The translations under genes and the position numbers were made by a program. The notes under the pieces were generated by a model. The model worked only from the letters and a program-made list of their open reading frames with translations. It did not search any database and was not told where the DNA came from. Below, piece after piece: positions 41,660-52,633 of a stretch of 64,000 bases of DNA. Within the stretch, counting starts at the first letter, position 1. Each line of letters begins with the position of its first letter. Origin of the DNA: Arthrobacter sp. Leaf137. Lineage in GTDB: Bacteria > Actinomycetota > Actinomycetes > Actinomycetales > Micrococcaceae. The DNA lies in NCBI RefSeq assembly GCF_001423525.1, contig NZ_LMOI01000023.1, positions 124,001-188,000 on the forward strand, written 5' to 3'.

Positions 41660-42502
41660 TCAGGACGCGGGCGTCGAATCCTGCCCTGCACCCTCTCCCG
41701 GAGTCTTTCCGGCCAGGACGCGGTGCCGGCGCACAAACGGGAACTGGAACCTGGTCCGGCGCGGCAGCGCATACACCAGGACGGCAACCACGGTGAAGAC
41801 GATGGCCTTGTCCATGGGGTCGGAAATGAGTGCCTGCTTGGTGATGGCGGCCAGCAGGGTGTCGCCCATCGACCGGAAGGCGCTGACGATGGCCCCGGTT
41901 GCCACCCCCGAGGTGCCGCCGAAGACGAAGGCGGCCACAGGTGCTGAGACGACGCCGCCGATGATGCCGGTGGCGAAGCCGGCAACGGGTGCCAGGTAGA
42001 AACGGCGGAACAGGCCGTACCGTGCAGCAAGGCCGGCGAGGCAGCCGATCAGCGCAGCGCCGGCGGCGAAAGGCAGGACCGTGGGATTGAAGAAGGACCA
42101 GACGATGCTGCTGAGTGCCCCGGTGGCCGCACCCGCGGCGGGACCGGCCAGCACTGCGATCAGGACCGTACCGATCGCGTCCAGGTAGAAAGGCACCAGC
42201 GTGCTGCCGACGAACTGGCCCAGCACGATGTTCAGGACCAGGGCCACAGGAATCAGCACGACGGTGGACGCCGGCAGGCTGGGCAGCACGGCAATGATCA
42301 GCAGGATGGCACCCACCAGGAAACCGGAAAGGGCAATCAGCGCCGAAGCGCTGCCAGGGCCGCCGGTAATGTCGGCGGGCTGGTTGAGGACCAGGAAGAC
42401 GTAGGTGCCGGCAATTGCCAGGGCACCGAGGATTTCCAGTAGCCAACGCCGGCGGGCAGCGGCGGGCGCCGGGGACGGCAGCGTCAGGGAGGGCGATGAC
42501 AT
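41660..42502 (-). CDS. ECF transporter substrate-binding (S) component
   Basis: A 280-residue membrane protein with about nine helices, first gene of the ECF unit. The small-residue-rich helices and ECF-S-like segment (GQFVGSTLVPFYLDAIGTVLIAVL in the middle) support an S subunit, but I cannot read the vitamin from the sequence. The ATG at 42500-42502 follows AAAGGA; 11 extra residues are possible upstream. No B12, TPP or FMN riboswitch is visible in the 245-nt leader, so thiamine, cobalamin or riboflavin are not supported by regulation. Confidence 0.78.
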   Translation of the reverse strand: MSSPSLTLPSPAPAAARRRWLLEILGALAIAGTYVFLVLNQPADITGGPGSASALIALSGFLVGAILLIIAVLPSLPASTVVLIPVALVLNIVLGQFVGSTLVPFYLDAIGTVLIAVLAGPAAGAATGALSSIVWSFFNPTVLPFAAGAALIGCLAGLAARYGLFRRFYLAPVAGFATGIIGGVVSAPVAAFVFGGTSGVATGAIVSAFRSMGDTLLAAITKQALISDPMDKAIVFTVVAVLVYALPRRTRFQFPFVRRHRVLAGKTPGEGAGQDSTPAS

Positions 42503-42747
42503 GTTGGTTCCTTTGGGGTGCGGCACGGACGGCACGGAAGAACCGGGCCGTGCGGAACGCCGCCTATGTCACCTCGGCGGCAGGCGCCGGAATGAACCGG
42601 CGGACGGGAACAGTCTACCGGCGCTGCAGGGTGCCGGCCGGTGTCCTCCCTTAGACTGCCGGAAGGGGCACCGGCAGTTGGGCTGCCGGCCCGCCCGAAG
42701 AACACCGGCCCTCCCTGGCAGGGGGTCCTCCACTGAAAGTCGGCCGC

Positions 42748-44172
42748 ATGCCTCACTACGAACTCGCCATCATTGGATCCGGATCAGGGAACTCTCTGAT
42801 CACCCCCTACTGGGACGGCAAACGGGTAGCCCTGATCGACGGCGGCGTGTTCGGCGGAACCTGCCTGAATGTGGGCTGCATCCCCACCAAGATGTTCGTC
42901 TATCCTGCCGGGCTTGCCGCCGCGCCGGCGGAGGCACGTCGGCTGGGCGTGGACCTGAGCCTGGACAAGGTGCACTGGAACGGCATCCGGGACCGGATCT
43001 TTGGCCGGATTGACGCCATTTCCGCATCGGGCCGCCGGTACCGGGCGGACGAGCTGGACAACGTTGACCTGTACGAGGAGCACGCGCGCTTCACCGGTCC
43101 GCGGTCTTTGCGGACGGAGTCCGGGGTGGAGATCACGGCGGACCAGGTAGTGGTTGCCGCGGGTTCGCGGCCGGTGGTGCCGGACGTTGACGGCATGGAC
43201 CTGCCCCAGGTGCACACCTCGGACACGGTGATGCGGGTGGACGGGCTGCCTCGGCGGGTGGTGGTGGTGGGCGGGGGCTACATCGCCGCAGAGTTCGCCA
43301 GCATTTTTGCCGGCCTTGGCTCCGACGTGACGCAGGTGAACCGGTCCGGGCGCCTGCTCCGCGGCCACGATACGGACATAGCGGAACGTTTCGCAGCCGC
43401 TGCCGCCGAACGCTGGACGCTCAGGACCGGTTTTGCGCTCGACTCCGTGGAAGACAACGGTGATAGCAGCGTCACCGCCGTCTTCGCGGGCCGCGGCGGC
43501 GAGCAGCTGCGGGTGCCCGCTGACCTCGTGCTGATGGCCACGGGCCGGGTTCCCAACACCGACAGGCTTGCCGCCGGGGCTGCGGGCTTTGACCTGCGCG
43601 AGGACGGAATACTCGCCGTGGACTCCAGGCTCCGGGTCCTCTCCGGAGGCGAACCCCTCCCGGGGGTGTACGCACTGGGTGACGCCGCCAACCCGTACCA
43701 GCTCAAACACGTGGCCAACCGGGAAGCCCGGGTGGTGGCCCACAATCTTGAGCACCCGGACAGGCTCCGCAGCATCGACTACACCGCCGTCCCCTCCGCC
43801 GTGTTTTCCAATCCGCAGATCGCTTCGGTGGGACTGACGGAAGAGGAGGCACGGTCCGGCGCTGCGTCCGGATCCGATGTTGTCACCGCCCTGCAGGAGT
43901 ACGGCAGTACCGCGTACGGCTGGGCCATGGAGGACCAGGAGGGGGTGGTCAAGCTCATCGCCGAGCGCTCGACAGGACGGCTGCTGGGGGCCCACATTTT
44001 GGGCCACGAAGCGTCCAACCTGATCCAGCCGCTGGTGCAGGCCATGTACCAGGGAACACCCGTGCACGTACTGGCCCGCGGCCCGTACTGGATCCACCCG
44101 GCGCTGATGGAAGTGGTAGAGAACGCGTTGCTGGCCTTGGACACTGACGTACCGGCCGACGCCCCGCTCTAG
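42748..44172 (+). CDS. mtr: mycothione reductase
   Basis: FAD-dependent enzyme that keeps mycothiol reduced with NADPH, the actinobacterial counterpart of glutathione reductase. The 474-residue protein has GSGSGN near the N-terminus, redox cysteines C39 and C44 (GGTCLNVGCIPTK), the NADPH fold VVVVGGGYIAAEFAS, ALGDAAN and the C-terminal HPALMEVVENAL with the catalytic His-Glu pair. Length and motifs favour Mtr over dihydrolipoamide dehydrogenase. It is alone and divergent from the ECF genes. The start has no clear ribosome-binding site. Confidence 0.9.
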   Translation: MPHYELAIIGSGSGNSLITPYWDGKRVALIDGGVFGGTCLNVGCIPTKMFVYPAGLAAAPAEARRLGVDLSLDKVHWNGIRDRIFGRIDAISASGRRYRADELDNVDLYEEHARFTGPRSLRTESGVEITADQVVVAAGSRPVVPDVDGMDLPQVHTSDTVMRVDGLPRRVVVVGGGYIAAEFASIFAGLGSDVTQVNRSGRLLRGHDTDIAERFAAAAAERWTLRTGFALDSVEDNGDSSVTAVFAGRGGEQLRVPADLVLMATGRVPNTDRLAAGAAGFDLREDGILAVDSRLRVLSGGEPLPGVYALGDAANPYQLKHVANREARVVAHNLEHPDRLRSIDYTAVPSAVFSNPQIASVGLTEEEARSGAASGSDVVTALQEYGSTAYGWAMEDQEGVVKLIAERSTGRLLGAHILGHEASNLIQPLVQAMYQGTPVHVLARGPYWIHPALMEVVENALLALDTDVPADAPL

Positions 44173-44173
44173 G

Positions 44174-44194
44174 CTGTCCCCGTCACCTGGACAG
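44174..44194 (+). terminator. hairpin after mtr
   Basis: CTGTCC and GGACAG around a 9-nt loop, directly after the mtr stop codon and 50 nt before the end of the convergent nucleoside hydrolase gene. Six-bp stem without a U-tract. Confidence 0.4.
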
Positions 44195-44243
44195 TCTGTG
44201 CCGCCCGGAATGCCATCAGCCGGGGCCGCGTTATCGCGCGGTG

Positions 44244-45269
44244 TCAGCCCAACCGGGCGGCCAGGTTCCCGACGGCTGTGATGAGTTCCCGGAACGCCTG
44301 CTCCGGGTTGTTGGCCGAGACGATCCGGGCGTTCGGCGCGCTCCCCCACAGTCCCCGGTAGTCCGCCACAGTTGTTCCCATCAGCAGCGGCGAGTCCGCC
44401 TCGACGTCGATGGTCGCCGGCCGCGCACTGTACTCGAGGGTGCCCGCGGCAACTCCTGCGGCAAAAAAATCGTGGACGTGCGCCAGGTAGCCCTGTTCGT
44501 ACAGCCGGTGGAACTCGAAGTAGAACCGCAGCGCGTCCGAGAGGTGCCGGATGACGCGGTTGTCAGAGGTGCTGCGCCGGCCCTCAGCCTGCTCCGGGAG
44601 CACAAGCTCGGGAACGGAGGCACCGGCCGCCTCAGCAAGCTGCCGGACATGTTCAGGCCGCATCTCCATCCGCTCGGTGGTGTCCAGCGAACAGACCACC
44701 GGCAGCTTCGCGGCGGGCCTGCCGCGGTAGGCGGCGTACACCTCCTTCGCGGCCTGGGGATCCACGTGGGTGTTCCACTCTGCGGTGGGCGTGGTGTTCC
44801 CCTGGTAATAGAAACTTCCGCCCATGATCACGACGCCGGCCAGCAGCTCGGGCAGGTCCGGCTCCTTGCGGAGGGCCAGGGCAAAGTTGGTCAGCGGCGC
44901 AGTGATGAGCGCGGTGAGTTCGCCCGGCCGCGCGCGGGCATGGTCGATCCAGAGGTCGACGGCGTTCCGCGCCGAGACCTGCCCGTCCGGTTCGGGCAGT
45001 ACGGCGTAGCCGATCCCCTGCGGACCGTGCGTTTCCGGCGTGGTGACCAACGGGACGGACAGCGGTACCCGTGCCCCGATAGCCACCTCAACACCGGGGC
45101 GTCCGCAAAGCTCCAGCAGCGCCAGGGTATTCCGTGCCACTTGGTCCGCGTCCACGTTTCCGGGGGTGGCCGTGACGGATACGAATTCCGTGGCCGGCAG
45201 GGCGGCCAGGTAGGCAAGAGCCAGTGCGTCGTCGATGCCGGTGTCGACGTCCAGCAGGAATGCGGTCAT
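44244..45269 (-). CDS. nucleoside hydrolase (IunH family)
   Basis: Splits N-glycosidic bonds of ribonucleosides for base salvage. The 341-residue protein starts with the calcium-binding signature LLDVDTGIDDALAL and has IMGGSFYYQGNTTP, AEWNTHVDPQAA and a late Asp/His region (DFFAAGV). Specificity (inosine-uridine or pyrimidine) is not clear. It is 67 nt downstream of the aldo/keto reductase gene and is the last gene of the dxs run. Confidence 0.9.
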   Translation of the reverse strand: MTAFLLDVDTGIDDALALAYLAALPATEFVSVTATPGNVDADQVARNTLALLELCGRPGVEVAIGARVPLSVPLVTTPETHGPQGIGYAVLPEPDGQVSARNAVDLWIDHARARPGELTALITAPLTNFALALRKEPDLPELLAGVVIMGGSFYYQGNTTPTAEWNTHVDPQAAKEVYAAYRGRPAAKLPVVCSLDTTERMEMRPEHVRQLAEAAGASVPELVLPEQAEGRRSTSDNRVIRHLSDALRFYFEFHRLYEQGYLAHVHDFFAAGVAAGTLEYSARPATIDVEADSPLLMGTTVADYRGLWGSAPNARIVSANNPEQAFRELITAVGNLAARLG

Positions 45270-45336
45270 GGTTTCGGGTCCGGTTGCGGGGTTCGGGCGT
45301 TGAGGTTCAGCTGCCGGGGGTGCCGGTGTCCGGCCC

Positions 45337-46314
45337 CTAGAAGAGGGCTACCTTGGGCACGGCCGGGAAGATGCTGTCCAATTCCGCGAGGTCGTCCGCC
45401 GAGGGCTGCCAGTGGGCCGCAGCCGCGTTCTGCCGGACCTGCTCCGGTTTCGTGGCGCCGGCGATGACGCTGGCCACGGACGGCTGGGCGGCGAGCCAGG
45501 AGAAGGCGACCTCCACTTCGCCCAGGCCGCGTTCCTTGGCGAACAGGCTGAACTTGCCCAGCTGGTCCCAGTCGGCGTCGTCCACCATGTTGGTGCGTGT
45601 GTGGCTGAGCCGCGAACCGTCCGGTGCGTGGCCCGGCGCGTACTTGCCGGTCAGCAGGCCGTTGGCCAGCGGGAAGTACGGGAGGACGCCCAGGCCGAAT
45701 TCCCCGGCAGCGGGGGTGACCTCCAGTTCCGCCCGGCGGTCCAGCAGGTTGTAGTGGTTTTGGGTGGAGATGAAGCGGGCCCCGCCGAGTTCGCGCGCCA
45801 CGTACTCGGCCTGGGCGATCTGCCAGCCGGCGCGGTTCGAATGGCCGATGTATCGAACCTTCCCGCTGCGGACAAGGTCGTCCAAGGCCGAGAGGGTCTC
45901 GTCAATGGGCGTCTGAGGATCCGGGGTGTGGAACTGGTAGAGGTCGATCCAGTCGGTGCCAAGGCGCCGCAGGGACGCTTCGACGGACTGGATGATGTAC
46001 CGGCGGGAACCGCGCGCGCCGAAGTCCGGACCATTGACGCCCTTGGCATCCATTCCGAACTTCGTGGCCACCACAACGTCGTCCCGGCGGCTGCCGAGCG
46101 CCTTGCCCAGCATGGTTTCGCTGAGTCCGGGCTCCCGGCCGTAGTTGTCCGCCACGTCGAACAGCGTGATGCCGGCATCCAGTGCCGCGGAAACGACGGC
46201 GTCGGTGCCTTCCTGGGATTCGGTAACGGTGTTGGCGCGGCCCAGGTTATTGCATCCGAGGCCTACCGTGGAGACGGTCAGGCCCGATTTTCCGACGCGG
46301 CGGTACGTTGTCAC
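45337..46314 (-). CDS. aldo/keto reductase
   Basis: NADPH-dependent reductase with the catalytic tetrad visible: Asp and Tyr in FDVADNYG, Lys in ATKFGMD, His in LYQFHTPD. The 325-residue TIM barrel ends with the cofactor-binding VIAGATKPEQV. It belongs to the Kv-beta/YhdN-like group with unknown substrate. GTG start at 46312-46314 with GGAG upstream, 9 nt after the hypothetical gene. Confidence 0.92.
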   Translation of the reverse strand: MTTYRRVGKSGLTVSTVGLGCNNLGRANTVTESQEGTDAVVSAALDAGITLFDVADNYGREPGLSETMLGKALGSRRDDVVVATKFGMDAKGVNGPDFGARGSRRYIIQSVEASLRRLGTDWIDLYQFHTPDPQTPIDETLSALDDLVRSGKVRYIGHSNRAGWQIAQAEYVARELGGARFISTQNHYNLLDRRAELEVTPAAGEFGLGVLPYFPLANGLLTGKYAPGHAPDGSRLSHTRTNMVDDADWDQLGKFSLFAKERGLGEVEVAFSWLAAQPSVASVIAGATKPEQVRQNAAAAHWQPSADDLAELDSIFPAVPKVALF

Positions 46315-46323
46315 AGTGAACTC

Positions 46324-46884
46324 CTAGAGGCTGAAGCTGTTGGCGGGTTTGGCGGAGTGCTTGAGCTTGAAGTTTTCCGGGTCGGTGAACGGGGCAGCAC
46401 CGATGCTCAGCTTGGTGAAGTCCAGGTCCTCACCGCGGGCACATACCTTGATGGCGGCGACGGCCTTGTTCACGTCCGGGCAGAGGCAGAAGATGTTGAG
46501 CTTGAAGTCGCTGAACCCGCTGCGGTCCACGGTGCCCAGGCCCCGCCAGGCGAGGTGGCTGATGAGGGCGTCGGACGCCTTCTGGGCAAGGTGGTGGTCG
46601 CGGGCCGTGCCTTCACGGGTTTTCAGGGCAAACTGGGCCACTACCCAGAACTGGTCTTCGGCGGGGATCTCGGCGTAGCCATCCTCAGTGCACTGCGCGG
46701 CGAAGGCATCCATCAGTCCTTCTGCGGCGTCAGCATCCGGTACGTCTGTCTCCTGGGTCTTGCTCTGGTGCCCCACGGCACCAAAATTCATGACGAACTG
46801 GCCGTACTCTTCGTCGTACCAGGCCTCCCGGAAGTGGAGGGCGCCCTCGTCGTCGCGTTTGTAGACCCGCATGTTGTCGCTCAT
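46324..46884 (-). CDS. conserved hypothetical protein
   Basis: Not recognised. A 186-residue soluble protein; N-terminal part (VYKRDDEGALHFREAWYDEEYGQFVMNFGAVGHQSKT) looks like a small all-beta region of aromatic residues, and the C-terminal part has FCLCPDVNKAVAAIKVCARGEDLDF with three Cys. The start overlaps the DUF402 stop in ATGA, so it is made with it. Confidence 0.8.
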   Translation of the reverse strand: MSDNMRVYKRDDEGALHFREAWYDEEYGQFVMNFGAVGHQSKTQETDVPDADAAEGLMDAFAAQCTEDGYAEIPAEDQFWVVAQFALKTREGTARDHHLAQKASDALISHLAWRGLGTVDRSGFSDFKLNIFCLCPDVNKAVAAIKVCARGEDLDFTKLSIGAAPFTDPENFKLKHSAKPANSFSL

Positions 46885-47516
46885 ATTCGTCCCTTGGTAA
46901 ACCAGCCGACGTCCGTGCCGTCGAACGGTGCCTGTTGCGCCTTAACGGCCTGGAAAAGTTCTGCGGCGGAAGCCTCGAGGGACTCCGCCAGTGCAGCGGG
47001 GTAGTTCATGGCGGCGCGGTGGTCCTCGAACTCGTCCTCGTCGTCGATGAAGACGCCGCGGCCCGCTGTGCTGACCACGTCCAGGTCCATGTCGATGACG
47101 TGGAATTCCGTGACGTGCGGCCGGATGGGGTTCCACTCATGGCCCACGGCCAGGTCGATGTAGGTCCTGACGCCGCCAGGGTGGGCATCATCGTAGAAGG
47201 TGGCTACCCAGTCGCCGTGGCGCGGGACAAGGAGGACGGCGTCGGACCTGGTGTAGAACGCCGCGCCGGGGCGGGAGCAGAACTCATTGGTGCCCTGGAA
47301 GATCCACCAGCCGTGCCCGTCTTCGCCGAGGTAGCGGCCGGGCACTACCCAGTGTGCTTTGCCATTCCACTTGCGGTTACGGGCCACCACCAACTGGCCG
47401 GGTTCGAGTCCCTGCGGTGTCCGGGTTGCGCCGGGGTGGCCGGTTTCGTGTTGGTCCCCCAGCATGCCGGGATAAGCGCGCCCGCCTTGGTCCTCCAGCC
47501 TTTCTTCTCCCCTCAC
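46881..47516 (-). CDS. DUF402 domain protein
   Basis: A 211-residue protein of the DUF402/FomD-like fold: HVIDMDLDVV and FIDDEDEFEDHRAAMNYP with acidic residues expected to bind metal and phosphate, and YIDLAVGHEWNP. Related proteins are nucleoside-diphosphate or phosphonate-processing hydrolases; its role here is unknown. GTG at 47516 overlaps the dxs stop as GTGA; ATG at 47465 (MLGDQHETGH) is a possible alternative that removes 17 residues. Confidence 0.82.
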   Translation of the reverse strand: MRGEERLEDQGGRAYPGMLGDQHETGHPGATRTPQGLEPGQLVVARNRKWNGKAHWVVPGRYLGEDGHGWWIFQGTNEFCSRPGAAFYTRSDAVLLVPRHGDWVATFYDDAHPGGVRTYIDLAVGHEWNPIRPHVTEFHVIDMDLDVVSTAGRGVFIDDEDEFEDHRAAMNYPAALAESLEASAAELFQAVKAQQAPFDGTDVGWFTKGRI

Positions 47517-49486
47517 AGGATGGGAAGGCTGCCGGTGGTGGGGTGTTGCTGCCCCGGCAATGGACGCGCAAAGGGGACCTTTGTCCCCAAAACCTGTGCG
47601 ACGACGTCGTGCGTGATCTGTTGGGCGGTGAGGCCAACGCGCTCCAGCACCTCGCTGCGGGTGCCGTGGTCCAGGAACTCGACCGGAAGGCCCACCTCGT
47701 TCAGTGCGGTGTCCACCCCTGCCGCCCGCATTTCCTGCCGGATCCGCGATCCCACTCCGCCGGCGCGGACGCCGTCCTCGATGCAGATCACCAGGCGGTG
47801 GTGCGAGGCCAGGGCAATGATGGAACGGCGGACCGGAAGCACCCAGCGGGGGTCCACCACGGTGGTGCTGATCCCCTGCGCGCCGAGCCGGTTCGCCACG
47901 TCGAGGGCGAGCTCGGACATGGCGCCGACACTGACGATGAGGACATCGTTGGCGGTGGAGCCCGCGGGCCGGCGTGCCAGGACGTCAACGCCGTCGCTGA
48001 GGCGTTCCAGCGCTTCGATTTCGGCGCCGACGGATCCCTTGGAGAAACGCACCACGGTGGGCGCGTCATTGATGGCCACTGCTTCGCGCAGCTCCTCGCG
48101 AAGGCGTGAGGCGTCACGGGGGGCTGCGAGGTGGAGGCCGGGGACAATCTGGACCATGGACATGTCCCACATGCCGTGGTGGCTGGCGCCGTCAGGGCCG
48201 GTGACGCCTGCCCGGTCCAGGACGATGGTGACGCCGGCCTTGTGCAGGGCCACGTCCATGAGCAGCTGGTCGAAGGCACGGTTGAGGAAGGTGGCGTAGA
48301 CAGCCACCACGGGGTGCAGTCCGCCGAAGGCCATGCCGGCTGCGGACGTCAGGGCATGCTGTTCAGCAATTCCGACGTCGATGACCCGGTCCGGGTGCTT
48401 GGCGGCAAACTTGTGCAGGCCCACCGGGATGAGCATGGCGCCGGTGATGCCCACAACGTCCTTGCGCTCGTCGGCGATGGCGGCGATTTCGTCGGCAAAG
48501 ACCGACGTCCAGGACTTTGCTCCCGCAGTACCGGTAGGTTCGCCAGTTTCCGGATCGATGATGCCGACGGCATGGAACTGGTCTGCCTCGTGGGCGCGGG
48601 CGGGCGCGTAGCCGTGGCCCTTTTCGGTCATGGCGTGGACGATCACCGGGCCGTGGTAATTCCGTGCGGTGGCGAGGGCGTGTTCCAGGGCCTGGAGGTT
48701 GTGCCCGTCCACGGGACCGATGTATTTCATGCCGAGGTCTTCAAACATGCCCTGCGGCGCCCACCAGTCCTTGACGCCCTTCTTCATGGCGTGGAGGCTC
48801 TTGTAGGTGAACTGGCCCGCCGGGCCGCCGTTCTGGAGTTTCTTCTTCCACCAGTCCAGCGCCACCTCGTAGGCGGGTGCTGCACGGAAGGAGTCGATGG
48901 TGGGGCGCAGGGACGCGAGGTAATCGGCGAAGCCACCCACCGTGGGTGCGTAGGAGCGGCCGTTGTCGTTGACGACGATGACCACGCGGCGCTTCTTGTC
49001 GGCCGCGATGTTGTTGATGGCCTCCCAGGCCATCCCGCCGGTCAGCGCGCCATCCCCCACGACGGCGACGACGTGGCGGTCGCCTTCGCCGGTGAGCTGC
49101 CGGGCGCGGGAGATCCCGTCGGCCCAGGACAGTGACGAGGACGCGTGCGAGCTTTCCACGACGTCGTGCTCCGACTCGGCCCGCGACGGGTACCCGGAGA
49201 GGCCGCCCTGCTGGCGCAGGGTGCTGAAATCCTGCCGCCCGGTCAGCAGCTTATGGACATAGGACTGGTGTCCGGTGTCGAAGACGATGCTGTCACGCGG
49301 TGAGTCGAAGATGCGGTGCACGGCCAGCGTAAGTTCCACGACGCCGAGGTTGGGTCCGAGGTGGCCGCCCGTCTGGGAAACGTTGGTAATCAGGAATTCC
49401 CTGATCTCCGAGGCCAGCTGCTCCAGCTGCTCTTCGGATAGATCGTTCAGGTCCTGCGGATTCCGGATGGTGTCCAAGATTCCCAA
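47513..49486 (-). CDS. dxs: 1-deoxy-D-xylulose-5-phosphate synthase
   Basis: First step of the MEP isoprenoid pathway and source of the DXP unit for thiamine and pyridoxal: condenses pyruvate and glyceraldehyde 3-phosphate. The 657-residue TPP enzyme has GHLGPNLG, FDTGHQSY, the TPP-binding GDGALTGG (144-151) with INN downstream, and DVGIAEQHA in the pyrimidine domain. I use TTG at 49484-49486 (LGILDTIRNP) because GGAGGGG precedes it and the protein then begins as Dxs does; the longer frame starts inside an unrelated leader. Confidence 0.95.
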   Translation of the reverse strand: MGILDTIRNPQDLNDLSEEQLEQLASEIREFLITNVSQTGGHLGPNLGVVELTLAVHRIFDSPRDSIVFDTGHQSYVHKLLTGRQDFSTLRQQGGLSGYPSRAESEHDVVESSHASSSLSWADGISRARQLTGEGDRHVVAVVGDGALTGGMAWEAINNIAADKKRRVVIVVNDNGRSYAPTVGGFADYLASLRPTIDSFRAAPAYEVALDWWKKKLQNGGPAGQFTYKSLHAMKKGVKDWWAPQGMFEDLGMKYIGPVDGHNLQALEHALATARNYHGPVIVHAMTEKGHGYAPARAHEADQFHAVGIIDPETGEPTGTAGAKSWTSVFADEIAAIADERKDVVGITGAMLIPVGLHKFAAKHPDRVIDVGIAEQHALTSAAGMAFGGLHPVVAVYATFLNRAFDQLLMDVALHKAGVTIVLDRAGVTGPDGASHHGMWDMSMVQIVPGLHLAAPRDASRLREELREAVAINDAPTVVRFSKGSVGAEIEALERLSDGVDVLARRPAGSTANDVLIVSVGAMSELALDVANRLGAQGISTTVVDPRWVLPVRRSIIALASHHRLVICIEDGVRAGGVGSRIRQEMRAAGVDTALNEVGLPVEFLDHGTRSEVLERVGLTAQQITHDVVAQVLGTKVPFARPLPGQQHPTTGSLPIL

Positions 49487-49561
49487 TGACCCCTCCTTCG
49501 GGTGGTAGACGTGCCGTTTAACTCTAACGCCTTGGTCCGCGGACAAGGCTCAGCCGGACGG

Positions 49562-49600
49562 CCGAAGCCCCGGCTGGTCGGTGACCGGCCGGGGCTTCGG
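49562..49600 (-). terminator. terminator between acnA and dxs
   Basis: CCGAAGCCCCGGC and GCCGGGGCTTCGG form a perfect 13-bp stem, with an inner GGTC/GACC helix, 27 nt after the acnA stop. No U-run follows on either strand, but the stem is the strongest in the window. Confidence 0.65.
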
Positions 49601-49627
49601 AGAGGTTCTGCCTGCTGGCAGGCTCCG

Positions 49628-52453
<2,826 letters not shown>

Positions 52454-52504
52454 CGCAGGACTCCTCTCGCAACAGTTTCATCTTTGTCGCGCGGTTGACC
52501 GCCT

Positions 52505-52528
52505 GCTAGTTAGGTGGTCCTAATTAGC
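52505..52528. promoter_or_regulatory. operator-like 24-bp inverted repeat upstream of acnA
   Basis: GCTAGTTAGG and CCTAATTAGC match in 9 of 10 positions as inverted repeats around TGGT, 51 nt before the aconitase start. The half-site TTAGG resembles the DtxR/IdeR half-site but the spacing (4 instead of 9) does not fit that consensus. It probably overlaps the acnA promoter (TAACTA on the minus strand). Confidence 0.6.
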
Positions 52529-52633
52529 TCAGGACCCGAAAATGGCACACAGCCGCCCGCGAATACGGGGCGCGACGTGGGACTACTACGGCCATCGTAG
52601 TCGAAAACGCCGTGGCCATCATGGATGGTGCCG

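Noticed and set aside
42503..42747. Vitamin riboswitch upstream of the ECF S component
   Set aside because: No conserved TPP, cobalamin or FMN core motif could be found in the 245 nt on either strand; only GC-rich local stems.
52505..52528. IdeR/DtxR box before acnA
   Set aside because: The TTAGG half-sites are 4 nt apart; the consensus 19-mer needs 9 nt between them. Kept only as an unknown operator.
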